Shown: piece after piece, positions 44,728 to 53,415 of the stretch
Layout of the letters: the number at the start of each line of letters is the position of its first letter
How positions within the stretch are numbered: position 1 is the stretch's first letter
From: Ruminococcus sp.
GTDB taxonomy: Bacteria; Bacillota; Clostridia; Oscillospirales; Ruminococcaceae
DNA length: 64,000 nucleotides
Direction: 5' to 3'
NCBI RefSeq assembly: GCF_016287535.1
Contig: NZ_JAEFAJ010000008.1
Coordinates: forward strand, 30,685 to 94,684
Position numbers and translations under genes: made by a program
The notes under the pieces: model-generated
Told to the model about the DNA's origin: nothing
Database searches by the model: none
Seen by the model: the letters and a program-made list of their open reading frames with translations, nothing else

Positions 44728-46902
44728 ATGAACAGAAAGATAAGTAAACTCATATCCCTGGCTGCAGCAGGTGTTCTTGCAGCTGCACAGGTAAGCTCTG
44801 TGCCGTTATTTACTTCCGTTGCGGCTGATGATGCGACTGCTACAAAGTTTCCTTACACCATAGAAGGTGAGGACATGAAAGGTGCTGAGCTCTGGGAAAA
44901 GATATATCAGACGGAAATCCCTGGTTTTTCAGGAAAGGGCTTCTTTTACCTTACTGCTAAGCCAGCGTCCTTTGAAGTGACTGTTCCCGAGGACGGAATG
45001 TATTCCATAACTGTTCACGGCGCACAGATACTGAATCAGGAGGGCAGACAACAGGCTGTTACCATCAATGGTGTGAAGTACACCACTCAGGCAGCTTATT
45101 CCGATGAATGGAAGGATTACGATTTTGGTATGGTACGCATGAACAAGGGCGTCAATACCGTCGAGTTCATCTGCGAGTACGGCTATATGGCCATTGATAC
45201 GGTAACTATCTCAAAGGCGGTTTTCCCTGATCTTTCAAAAGCCAGCGGTACTACCTGCGACCCTGACGCAACTCCGGAGACAAAGGCTCTTATGGCTTAC
45301 CTTAAGAGCGTTTATGGAAAGAATATCCTTTCAGGACAGCAGGAGATATACGGTGGCGGTCATCAAGTTGACACGACTATCCGTTTTGACGCTGAGAAGA
45401 AAAAATGTGTAGATCAGGACGGCAAGGAATATAAATTTGACGAGGCTGATATCTCGACTGCGGATGACGGCTCAAAGTTCGTGTGGAAATGCTTCGACGA
45501 GGAGGGCCAGCAGTACAACTATCAGACTCAGAATCGTAATTATACCCTCAACGATTACAATTATGAGGTTAGATACATCAAGGAACTTACAGGTGAGGAG
45601 CCGGCTATCCGCGGCTTTGACTTTGGAAGTTACTGTCCATGTTATGCCTGGGATGATGGTGTTGCAGGACGTATGATAGACTGGGCCAAGAACAAGAACG
45701 GTATCTGCACGGCTTCATGGCACGTTAACGTTCCGGTTACAAAGGCAGATTATACTCTAGGTGAGCCTCTTGACTTCGGCAGAACAACTTACAAGCCCAA
45801 TACTGACTTTGTTACAGCAAACTGTATGGTAAAGGGCACTATGGAGTATGATTACTTCCAGCTTTGCATGAAAAATCTTGCAGCTGAGTTGAAGAAACTT
45901 CAGGACGCAGGAGTTCCTGTAATATTCAGACCTTTCCACGAAGCAGAAGGTAATCCCAGCAACACACAGGATCCTATCGATGGCTCCGGAGCATGGTTCT
46001 GGTGGTCGAAGGAAGGCGCTGTTGTTTACAACAAGCTCTGGACTTTCTTACAGGATACACTCAGAGACGAGTACGGTCTTCATAACCTTATCTATGAGCA
46101 GAACCTCTATGCGTGGTCTGATAACTCAGCAAAGTGGTACTCAGGCGATGATAAGGTAGATATCGTAGGCTACGATAAGTACAACTGTCAGTACAACCGT
46201 CACGATGGCAAGCAGGCAGGAACTCCCAACGAGGACGCTGAGGCAGGTCTGTTCTATACTCTCAACAAGTTTGTAAATGGTAATAAAATGGTTTCAATGC
46301 CGGAAAACGACACCGTACCAAGTCTGAATAACATGACAGTTGAGCACGCATACTGGCTGTATTTCTGCCCGTGGTACGATTCTGAACAGGAGCACTTCCT
46401 CTGCGGTAAGGAGTATCAGGATCCAAAGACACTTACTGAACTTTATCAGAGTGATTTTTGTATTACCCTTTCGGAGCTGCCTAAGGACCTCTATAAGGGC
46501 GGTAACAGCGAGCAGCCGAAAACAACAACTACCACTACAAAAACAACAACCACAACCACAACAACATCTACTTCAACTACCACAACAACAACTACTACGG
46601 CAACTACTACAGTAACAACTGTAACTTCATCATCTACAGCACCTACTCCGGCAGATGTAAAGTACGGTGATGCAAATTGTGATGGCGAGATAGATATGTC
46701 AGACGCTGTGCTTATTATGCAGGCTTTGGCAAATCCGAACAAGTACGGCATAAATGGAAGTGACAGCAAACACATCACTGAAAAAGGCGAGAAGAACGCT
46801 GACGTTGATATAACTATTAAGGGTGTGACTACCAATGATGCTCTCCGCATACAGGAGTACCTTCTTGGTAAGCTCACTACTCTTGACCCACATGAGAAAT
46901 AA
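44728..46902 (+). CDS. secreted beta-mannanase (GH26) with CBM35-like module and dockerin
   Basis: 724 aa. Signal peptide of about 33 residues; a CBM35-like beta-sandwich at about 41-168 (YTIEGEDMKGAEL to GYMAIDTVTIS), which binds mannan or uronic sugars in related enzymes; GH26 at about 185-585. Acid/base Glu405 lies in FRPFHEAEG; the nucleophile is probably Glu526 in VSMPENDTVP; the WFWWS segment is typical. A Thr-rich linker and dockerin follow (GDANCDGEIDMSDAVLI). It degrades beta-1,4-mannans. Same operon as the pectate lyase, ended by the terminator at 46912. Confidence 0.92.
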   Translation: MNRKISKLISLAAAGVLAAAQVSSVPLFTSVAADDATATKFPYTIEGEDMKGAELWEKIYQTEIPGFSGKGFFYLTAKPASFEVTVPEDGMYSITVHGAQILNQEGRQQAVTINGVKYTTQAAYSDEWKDYDFGMVRMNKGVNTVEFICEYGYMAIDTVTISKAVFPDLSKASGTTCDPDATPETKALMAYLKSVYGKNILSGQQEIYGGGHQVDTTIRFDAEKKKCVDQDGKEYKFDEADISTADDGSKFVWKCFDEEGQQYNYQTQNRNYTLNDYNYEVRYIKELTGEEPAIRGFDFGSYCPCYAWDDGVAGRMIDWAKNKNGICTASWHVNVPVTKADYTLGEPLDFGRTTYKPNTDFVTANCMVKGTMEYDYFQLCMKNLAAELKKLQDAGVPVIFRPFHEAEGNPSNTQDPIDGSGAWFWWSKEGAVVYNKLWTFLQDTLRDEYGLHNLIYEQNLYAWSDNSAKWYSGDDKVDIVGYDKYNCQYNRHDGKQAGTPNEDAEAGLFYTLNKFVNGNKMVSMPENDTVPSLNNMTVEHAYWLYFCPWYDSEQEHFLCGKEYQDPKTLTELYQSDFCITLSELPKDLYKGGNSEQPKTTTTTTKTTTTTTTTSTSTTTTTTTTATTTVTTVTSSSTAPTPADVKYGDANCDGEIDMSDAVLIMQALANPNKYGINGSDSKHITEKGEKNADVDITIKGVTTNDALRIQEYLLGKLTTLDPHEK

Positions 46903-46911
46903 TGATAATAT

Positions 46912-46954
46912 GACACCATACAGAAGTGTGAAAGCTTTTGTATGGTGTCTTTTT
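46912..46954 (+). terminator. terminator after the mannanase gene
   Basis: GACACCATACA (46912-46922) pairs with TGTATGGTGTC (46939-46949), followed by TTTTT. Confidence 0.88.
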
Positions 46955-47002
46955 ATCTGTTTGTTGTATATAATATTTATCGTACTTTTTTACTAAAATT
47001 AC

Positions 47003-47031
47003 TTGAAATCTAACAATAAATATGTTATAAT
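47003..47031 (+). promoter_or_regulatory. promoter of the sensor-GGDEF gene
   Basis: TTGAAA (47003-47008), 17 bases, TATAAT (47026-47031) with TG in extended position. In the leader an 8-bp hairpin AAAAAGGA/TCCTTTTT (47056-47063, 47067-47074) ends in Ts only about 35 bases after the start point, so it may act as an early terminator; 170 bases separate the -10 from the start codon. Confidence 0.75.
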
Positions 47032-47208
47032 AAGTGTATATTTTATAGAGATACTAAAAAGGAATGTCCTTTTTGTATATTTTTCGGGCAGAACAGTTCA
47101 AATCGGGGAAATTTGATCTGCACGTAAAACTTACAGAAAAAACACAAAATATACTAGAGACATATTTGCTAATCAATTTCTTTTTTATCGCGTAAAAGGG
47201 GTGTATTA

Positions 47209-49176
47209 ATGGAGAAAATAATCGAAATTGCAGTCATCGTTGCAGGAATCGACGAAGAATATCAACATAGTGTCATCGAAGGTGTCATAAACTGTGCTAA
47301 GGTTAATAACGCTAATATATCGTGCTTTAGCGCGTTCGGTGGAGTTATTTCAAACAGTAAGTATGACGTTGGAGAATACAATATCTATTCTCTCATAAAT
47401 TTTGAAAAATTTGACGGAGTTATTCTTCTAAGTAATACAATAAGTGATCCGATAGAGAAAGAAAAGATCGTCAATCGTGTGAAAAAATCAGGTCTGCCTG
47501 TAAGTATTCTTGATTGCAGCGACTATAAAGATTTTTATAACATAAGCATTGACAACTATTCAGTCATGAGGACGCTCGTTAGCCATGTTATTCTGGCTCA
47601 CGGCGCAAAGATAATAAACTATATCTCAGGACCTGTTGCAAACCCGGAGGCAGCTGACCGTCAGCGTGCTTTTTCGGAGGTAATGAAAGAGTACAGTCTT
47701 GAAGTTGATGAAGAGCGGATATATCACGGCGATTTTCGCGCTGCTGACGGAAAAAAAGCGATAGAGTACTTTTTCAGCAGCGCTCTCGAGCATCCGCAGG
47801 CGATAATATGTGCCAACGACGCAATGGCCCTTGCAGCTATCGAGGAACTCAACAATATGGGCTACAAGGTTCCCGATGATGTCATTGTTACCGGCTTTGA
47901 CAATACCTATAATGCTAAGCATCATCTTCCGGCGCTTACTACTGTTTCACGTCCGCTGGATGAGGCAGGATATAAGGCATGTGAGGTTATTCTGAAAGTA
48001 ATCAAAGGAAAAAAGCAGAAGGGAAACATTACTCTTAAGTCCTCACCAGTGTTTACGGAAAGCTGCGGCTGTAAGACAGCTGAGAAAATTGATATTGATG
48101 AATACAAGATAACAACATATAAAATGCTGAATAGCTTCAAGAACGATATCTCACTTCTCAACCGCATGACTGCTCAGCTAGTAGAGAATGAGACTCCAGA
48201 AGAAAATTTCAGGACGGTTGCTAGTCTTATTCATGAGGTACAGTGCGAGCGCTTTGCAATTTGTCTATGCTCTAACTGGGACCAGGTAATAACTGGTAAA
48301 TCTTCAGATGAAATGCCTGAGATATATCAGATACAGGGCTATACAGAAAAAATGAGTGCACCGCTGCTTATGATGAACGGAAGGAACCATCCCGTTACAG
48401 CTTTTGACAGCAGTGATATGCTCCCAATGCCTGTTTCAGGTGGCGGAAACGTAAGCTTTTTCATGCCGCTACATTTCCGTGAGCGCTGTCTTGGCTACTA
48501 TGTATTCATGAACAGCACATTCCCATTAAAGAGTCTGCTTTGTCATGCTCTTATGCTGAGCATAAGTAACTCTATTGAGAATATATGCAAGATCCTCCAT
48601 CTGAACAGCATGATAGATGAGCTTAATAAGCTCTATACTGTAGATCAGCTCTGTAATATCTATAACAGAAATGGATTTATCAGAATGGCTGGTCAGATAT
48701 ATAATTCCTGTCAGAATGCAGGTAGGAAGGTACTTATTTCCTTCATTGACATGGACGGACTTAAGTATATCAACGATAATTTCGGCCATAAAGAGGGCGA
48801 TTATGCTCTTCAGCACCTTGCAAGGATAATCAAGGACTGCTGTAAGAGCGGCAGGATTTGCGCACGTTTTGGCGGCGATGAGTTTATAATTCTCGGCGCA
48901 AATGCTACTGATGAAGATATTCCTGCCCTTGAAAGCACCTTCAATATACAGCTTGAGAGTATTAACCGTATTATAAGAAAGCCTTATAAGATATCTGCAA
49001 GCATTGGCACTATAGTTACAGACGCAACTGCTGATGTAACGCTCTTTAATCTTATAACACAGGCTGATGAGATAATGTATGAAAACAAGAAGCGTAAGAG
49101 GACTTCCCGCTATCTGCGTCGAGATCATGACCAGGATGATATGAATTATGACACACGTTGGAACTATAAGGCTTGA
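47209..49176 (+). CDS. LacI-type ligand-binding domain fused to a GGDEF diguanylate cyclase
   Basis: 655 aa, no signal peptide, no membrane segment and no DNA-binding helix-turn-helix. Residues 1 to about 285 are a periplasmic-binding/LacI sensor fold (ICANDAMALAAIEELNNMGYKVPDDVIVTGFDN is the classical LacI signature region). A middle region (about 300-480) looks GAF-like. The C-terminus is a diguanylate cyclase with intact GGDEF at 555-559 (RFGGDEFIIL) and IDMDGLKYINDNFGHKEGD. It should make cyclic di-GMP in response to a cytoplasmic sugar or similar ligand. Placement beside the dockerin enzymes suggests sugar sensing, which is inference. Confidence 0.87.
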   Translation: MEKIIEIAVIVAGIDEEYQHSVIEGVINCAKVNNANISCFSAFGGVISNSKYDVGEYNIYSLINFEKFDGVILLSNTISDPIEKEKIVNRVKKSGLPVSILDCSDYKDFYNISIDNYSVMRTLVSHVILAHGAKIINYISGPVANPEAADRQRAFSEVMKEYSLEVDEERIYHGDFRAADGKKAIEYFFSSALEHPQAIICANDAMALAAIEELNNMGYKVPDDVIVTGFDNTYNAKHHLPALTTVSRPLDEAGYKACEVILKVIKGKKQKGNITLKSSPVFTESCGCKTAEKIDIDEYKITTYKMLNSFKNDISLLNRMTAQLVENETPEENFRTVASLIHEVQCERFAICLCSNWDQVITGKSSDEMPEIYQIQGYTEKMSAPLLMMNGRNHPVTAFDSSDMLPMPVSGGGNVSFFMPLHFRERCLGYYVFMNSTFPLKSLLCHALMLSISNSIENICKILHLNSMIDELNKLYTVDQLCNIYNRNGFIRMAGQIYNSCQNAGRKVLISFIDMDGLKYINDNFGHKEGDYALQHLARIIKDCCKSGRICARFGGDEFIILGANATDEDIPALESTFNIQLESINRIIRKPYKISASIGTIVTDATADVTLFNLITQADEIMYENKKRKRTSRYLRRDHDQDDMNYDTRWNYKA

Positions 49177-49699
49177 AACGACTAGGCTGATACTCAGAAG
49201 ATTTGAGGAAGCTGATACAGAAACTGCTTTTCACGTGTGGACCAGCGATCCTAAGGTCACGAAATACCTGCGCTGGGAGCACCACCGCAGCATAGCTCAG
49301 ATGAAGAATCTCGGTCAGTTGTGGCTTAAGAAATATGACGATCCTCAGTGGTATCATTGGGTAGTCGTGCCGAAGGAAGTTGGATTTCCAATAGGTACTA
49401 TTTCTGCTGCCAATGTCTATAATGAAACTGATACCATAGAGGTTGGATTCTGTTTAGGTTCAGAATACTGGGGACTCGGTTATATTACCGAAGCCTTTGC
49501 GGCAGTTATCGAGTTTTTCTTTGAGGAAGTCCATGCAAACCGGATAGAAGCAAAATACGCTCCGGAGAACAAAGCCTCGGAGCGTGTAATGGAGAAATGT
49601 GGTCTTACATTCGAGGGAACTCTCAGGAGCTCCGACCGCATACAATCGGGTATTACCGATGTTTGTGTATGCAGTTTGCTTGCAAAAGACTATTTCTGA
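49148..49699 (+). CDS. GNAT acetyltransferase, RimJ/RimL type
   Basis: 183 aa. IRLETTRLILRRFEEADTETAF start, then VGFCLGSEYWGLGYITEAFAAVIEF (acetyl-CoA site region) and NRIEAKYAPENKASERVMEKCGLTFEG, the standard motif order of ribosomal-protein/small-molecule N-acetyltransferases. It overlaps the preceding gene by 29 bases, so it is translationally linked to it. Substrate not predictable. Confidence 0.88.
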   Translation: MTHVGTIRLETTRLILRRFEEADTETAFHVWTSDPKVTKYLRWEHHRSIAQMKNLGQLWLKKYDDPQWYHWVVVPKEVGFPIGTISAANVYNETDTIEVGFCLGSEYWGLGYITEAFAAVIEFFFEEVHANRIEAKYAPENKASERVMEKCGLTFEGTLRSSDRIQSGITDVCVCSLLAKDYF

Positions 49700-49726
49700 C
49701 GATATATTTATATCTTTGCGATAATA

Positions 49727-51259
49727 TCATAGAAGGGGAGCAAATATATTCAGTATTGCTCCCGCTATTTTTTTGACTACCGGTCTTTTAGAACATTCTT
49801 CGGCAGTTATCAGGTGAGAAGCAGATATTGTTTTTTCAAAGTCGGAAACAATGTCCTTTATTACAGATACATTATAAAGAACTGAACCGCATTCAAAATG
49901 CAGGTAAAAGCTGCGATAATCGAAATTAATAGTTCCCACAACAGCTGTAAGACCATCTGCTACACAGGTCTTTGCATGGATAAATCCGGGAGTATACTCA
50001 TATATCTTGACGCCCATAGCGGTGAGCCTTTCATAGTTGTTCCAGGCTATCATATGGACATACCACTTGTCTGGAATATGTGGAGTGATTATTCTAACGT
50101 CAACTCCCTTTTTGGCGGCAAAGCCAAGAGCGTTAGTCATTTCTTCGTCAAGTATGAGATATGGAGTAGTTATGCACACGTAATTCCTTGCATTGCTGAT
50201 AAGCTCGAGATATACGCGTTTTCCAACAGGTTCTTCATCAAGTGGAGAATCAGAGAATGGCTGTATAAATCCGTCAGCAGGACTTGCATCATCAATCGAT
50301 TTGAGTGGAGGAGAGAATTTCCGTATCTCATCGCTTTCAGCTTTTTCCCACAATTGCAGAAACATTACCGTGTAATTCCAGACAGCCTGTCCGCGGACCA
50401 TTATTGCCGTGTCCTTCCAGTGCCCGAACCGTTCTATGCGGTTAATGTACTCGTCTGCCAGGTTGGTTCCACCGTTGAAAGCGGTATGACCGTCTATAAC
50501 AACTATCTTGCGGTGATCACGGTTGTTCTGAACAGAGGATATCATGGGGCGGAAAGGATTGAAAACCTTGCATTTCACACCGTTTTCTTCAAGTCTCCTG
50601 AATGGTTTGACGGAATTGAGCATTCCCGTGCCGATACCGTCGTACATGAGCCTTACGTCGATGCCTTCCTTTGCCTTGCGGATAAGGAGCTCAGAAATTG
50701 TGTCGAACATATAGCCCTTGCTGATTATGAAGAATTCCAGGAATATGAAATGCTTCGCTTTTTCAAGCTCGGCAATTAGTTCATCAAACTGCATTTCACC
50801 TAACGTGAAGTAATGTGTATCAGTATTCCGATAAACAGGATATAGCCCATAATCTGATATATAGCGTGCAAGATTCAGAGAATCTGGACAGCTTTCTGAA
50901 AGATCTTTTACAACGTTTTTGTCCTGTACCAGAAGCTCCTTTGACTGCTTCTGATTTCGCATATCAAGGGATTTAGGAAACTGCTGCGATAGTTTGAGAA
51001 AAAGGTAGGAAACTCCGCCGAAAAGCGGAAAAACGCTTATGGCGACTATCCATGCCATTCTATAGGATATAGGTTCGTTTTTGTTTGTGATGTACACTAG
51101 AAGTATGATATCTAGTACTATCAGCAGGAAATACACTAGAATAAAGCGTTCGCCCAATCTTGTTACCATAAATAGCAAGAAGAATATCTGTAAAAGCAGA
51201 AGAATGACAAAAGCGGCATTTGTACTGAGAAGGCTGCTCAGCAGTTTTTTCAGCTTCAT
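49727..51259 (-). CDS. cls: cardiolipin synthase
   Basis: 510 aa phospholipase D-superfamily enzyme. Two N-terminal membrane segments (about 17-33 and 38-57) plus a third at about 68-88 precede two HKD motifs: HRKIVVIDG (His249, Lys251, Asp256) and HAKTCVADG (His428, Lys430, Asp435). It joins two phosphatidylglycerols to cardiolipin. The gene is divergent from the thioesterase gene; a 12-base palindrome TTATCATGATAA (51283-51294) in between could be an operator. Confidence 0.92.
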   Translation of the reverse strand: MKLKKLLSSLLSTNAAFVILLLLQIFFLLFMVTRLGERFILVYFLLIVLDIILLVYITNKNEPISYRMAWIVAISVFPLFGGVSYLFLKLSQQFPKSLDMRNQKQSKELLVQDKNVVKDLSESCPDSLNLARYISDYGLYPVYRNTDTHYFTLGEMQFDELIAELEKAKHFIFLEFFIISKGYMFDTISELLIRKAKEGIDVRLMYDGIGTGMLNSVKPFRRLEENGVKCKVFNPFRPMISSVQNNRDHRKIVVIDGHTAFNGGTNLADEYINRIERFGHWKDTAIMVRGQAVWNYTVMFLQLWEKAESDEIRKFSPPLKSIDDASPADGFIQPFSDSPLDEEPVGKRVYLELISNARNYVCITTPYLILDEEMTNALGFAAKKGVDVRIITPHIPDKWYVHMIAWNNYERLTAMGVKIYEYTPGFIHAKTCVADGLTAVVGTINFDYRSFYLHFECGSVLYNVSVIKDIVSDFEKTISASHLITAEECSKRPVVKKIAGAILNIFAPLL

Positions 51260-51333
51260 AGTTCACCTCCGACGTTATTATTTATCATGATAATAATATT
51301 ATACCACATTTATTTACTGAAAGGAAGATTATT

Positions 51334-51777
51334 TTGAACAAGATACGCCCATATGAAAGAAAGATTTTTTATTATGAAACTGACAAAATGGGAATAGTTC
51401 ACCATTCAAACTACATCCGTATATTTGAGGAAGCAAGAGTGCACTACCTCAGTGAGGCAGGACTGCCTTTTCCAAAAATAGAAGAAATGGGTATACTCAT
51501 GCCTGTTCTTTCCGTGGAAGCCGTATACAAGCGCCCACTGAGATTTGACGAGCCCTTTGCGGTATATCTTAAGATAGACAAGTTCAACGGAGCGACATTA
51601 CATGTTTCATACAGGTTGGTAAGTCGTGAAACAGATGAGGTATGTGTTGAGGGAAGCTCTTCTCACTGTTTCACGAATACTGATCTTAAGGTAGTACGTA
51701 CAAAGGCTAAATATCCTGATGTCTATGAGGTATTTTCCAGATACAGTGGTCTGGACTTCGATGAAATATTTGAGTAA
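51334..51777 (+). CDS. YbgC/4HBT-type acyl-CoA thioesterase
   Basis: 147 aa hot-dog fold protein. YYETDKMGIVHHSNYIRIFEEAR carries the YxxTDxxGxVxxxNY family motif with the catalytic Asp, and later SVEAVYKRPLRFDEP is conserved. The start is a TTG (51334), 6 bases after AAAGGAAG; no ATG or GTG fits. Such enzymes hydrolyse acyl-CoAs or acyl-ACPs; partner or substrate unknown here. Confidence 0.87.
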   Translation: MNKIRPYERKIFYYETDKMGIVHHSNYIRIFEEARVHYLSEAGLPFPKIEEMGILMPVLSVEAVYKRPLRFDEPFAVYLKIDKFNGATLHVSYRLVSRETDEVCVEGSSSHCFTNTDLKVVRTKAKYPDVYEVFSRYSGLDFDEIFE

Positions 51778-51780
51778 AAT

Positions 51781-51811
51781 AAACAGCCGGCACATCGTGC
51801 CGGCTGTTTTA
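51781..51811. terminator. bidirectional terminator between the thioesterase and GH16 genes
   Basis: AAACAGCCGGCAC (51781-51793) pairs with GTGCCGGCTGTTT (51797-51809) around ATC. Ts follow on the plus strand and an A-rich stretch precedes it, serving the minus-strand gene that ends at 51829. Confidence 0.88.
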
Positions 51812-51828
51812 GGGTAAGAATGGGGAGA

Positions 51829-53235
51829 TTACGATATTTCTTCAACTCTGACATTAGAGATATATACTGTAGCAGTTGATCCTCTGTGTCCGAGGTTGAA
51901 CTCAAGGCGGCCGTTGTTGTCGTCTTTGTCCTTCATCTCAAAGTCATATGTGAATGTCTGTTTTTCTGGCGTTACCTTGAGAGTTGTGTCTTTGAGGTAA
52001 CGAATCCATCCTGCGGACGGAGCAGAAACACATACGATGATGTCTCTCTCCTCGTCTGCATAAGCATCGAATGTTACGCGGTACTTCTTGCCCTTGATCA
52101 TAGGAAGATCAGGTTGTACCAACTGTACAGAGTAGTCCTCTGTACCTTCCTTTTCGGAAGTAATTACTATCATATTATCCTTTATCTCAGCCGCGCCTTC
52201 TCCGCCGTTGAAAAGGAGAAATTTCCAGTTAACGTCGTCAGTAAGATCCTCAGCTTCTGAGAAATCACCGTTGAAAATGAAATTTCCGTCCTCAAGCGCC
52301 TTGCGGAATTCCTTTTCAGGCTTCTTAACATTTGTATCATACTCTGGTTTCTGATAAACTCTTACGTAGTCTACTTCAAACTCAGCCTTATCAAAATCGG
52401 TGGTTGCGTCTGGATTTCCTGGCCATGTACCGCCGACTGCAAGGTTGAGCTGAACAAAGAATGGCTGATCGAAAGGTGCAGGGTATGGCTTTTCGTCTTC
52501 TCCTTGAACTGCTGTGAACCAGTCGTTTACTGTATTATAGAGATTACCGTCGATATACCAACGCATTTCTCCTGGTTCCCACTCAACAGAAAACTCGTGG
52601 AAGCTGTCAGCGTATGTCTGACCTGTCAGTCCCCATGTGCCCTGCTGTTCGCCGTGAGGCTCACCATAGTGAAGAGTACCATAAGCAGTACTTACATCGT
52701 TTCCGAGGACTTCCATAATGTCAATTTCACCGCATTTAGGCCACTGACCGTAATAGCTTTCGTCCTTTGGCATCATCCAGATTGCAGGCCATAAGCCCTG
52801 GCCTTCCGGGACCTTTGCACTTACTACTATCTTACCATAGGTGAAATCAGTCTTGTTCTGACCTGTTACCTTGCCTGATGTATAGTAGTCCTTGCCGTTC
52901 TTGTCAGACTTGATTGCTTTTATGACGAGCTTGCCGTCACGTACGAATACATTGTCTGTTGAAGTTGTATACTCCTGTAATTCTTCGTTTGTCCAACCTG
53001 GCTCATGTGGTTCATAGTTCCATTTTGTCTCATCGAGAGCGCTGCCGCTGAACTCATCGTTCCAAAGCAGATTGTAGCCTTCAATTTCGGGAACATCCAC
53101 AGCCTCTTTAGGAGCTTCTGTTTTTGCTTCTGTAGGTTTTTCGTTATTTGTGTCATTATTGTTGCTGCTGCAGCTCACAGAGCAGGCGAGCATTGAAAGG
53201 GCAGCAATTATTGATAAAGCTTTCATTTTTTCCAT
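51829..53235 (-). CDS. GH16 beta-glucanase lipoprotein with CBM4/9-like module
   Basis: 468 aa. Lipobox ending at Cys22 (ACSVSC), so it is membrane-anchored. GH16 spans about 50-297 with catalytic Glu170, Asp172 and Glu175 in GEIDIMEVLG and the ligand-side YTSGKV and WPAIWM segments. The C-terminal 150 residues (FIFNGDFSEAEDL to YISNVRVEEIS) form a CBM4/9-like beta-sandwich. It hydrolyses beta-1,3 or mixed-linkage glucans such as lichenan or laminarin. The motif type EIDxxE (without extra Met insertion, EIDIME) fits either laminarinase or lichenase. Start ATG has AAGGAG 8 bases upstream. Confidence 0.9.
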   Translation of the reverse strand: MEKMKALSIIAALSMLACSVSCSSNNNDTNNEKPTEAKTEAPKEAVDVPEIEGYNLLWNDEFSGSALDETKWNYEPHEPGWTNEELQEYTTSTDNVFVRDGKLVIKAIKSDKNGKDYYTSGKVTGQNKTDFTYGKIVVSAKVPEGQGLWPAIWMMPKDESYYGQWPKCGEIDIMEVLGNDVSTAYGTLHYGEPHGEQQGTWGLTGQTYADSFHEFSVEWEPGEMRWYIDGNLYNTVNDWFTAVQGEDEKPYPAPFDQPFFVQLNLAVGGTWPGNPDATTDFDKAEFEVDYVRVYQKPEYDTNVKKPEKEFRKALEDGNFIFNGDFSEAEDLTDDVNWKFLLFNGGEGAAEIKDNMIVITSEKEGTEDYSVQLVQPDLPMIKGKKYRVTFDAYADEERDIIVCVSAPSAGWIRYLKDTTLKVTPEKQTFTYDFEMKDKDDNNGRLEFNLGHRGSTATVYISNVRVEEIS

Positions 53236-53351
53236 GTTTTTTTCTCCTTAGATATGAGGTTTTTAACCTTATGGCATTATTATAACTTTTTGAAGTGAAA
53301 AATGATAGTAAAATGCAGAGAATTATAGTAAATTGGTGACATAACATAGAA

Positions 53352-53377
53352 CGCCGCACTATTATCCAAGTGCGGCG
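53352..53377 (-). terminator. hairpin between the GH3 and GH16 genes
   Basis: CGCCGCACT (53352-53360) pairs with AGTGCGGCG (53369-53377), 8-base loop. It lies 40 bases after the stop of the minus-strand GH3 gene; the T-run is weak. Confidence 0.6.
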
Positions 53378-53415
53378 CGATCATTCATAATATCAAAAAT
53401 CTATGTAGCTTTTCG

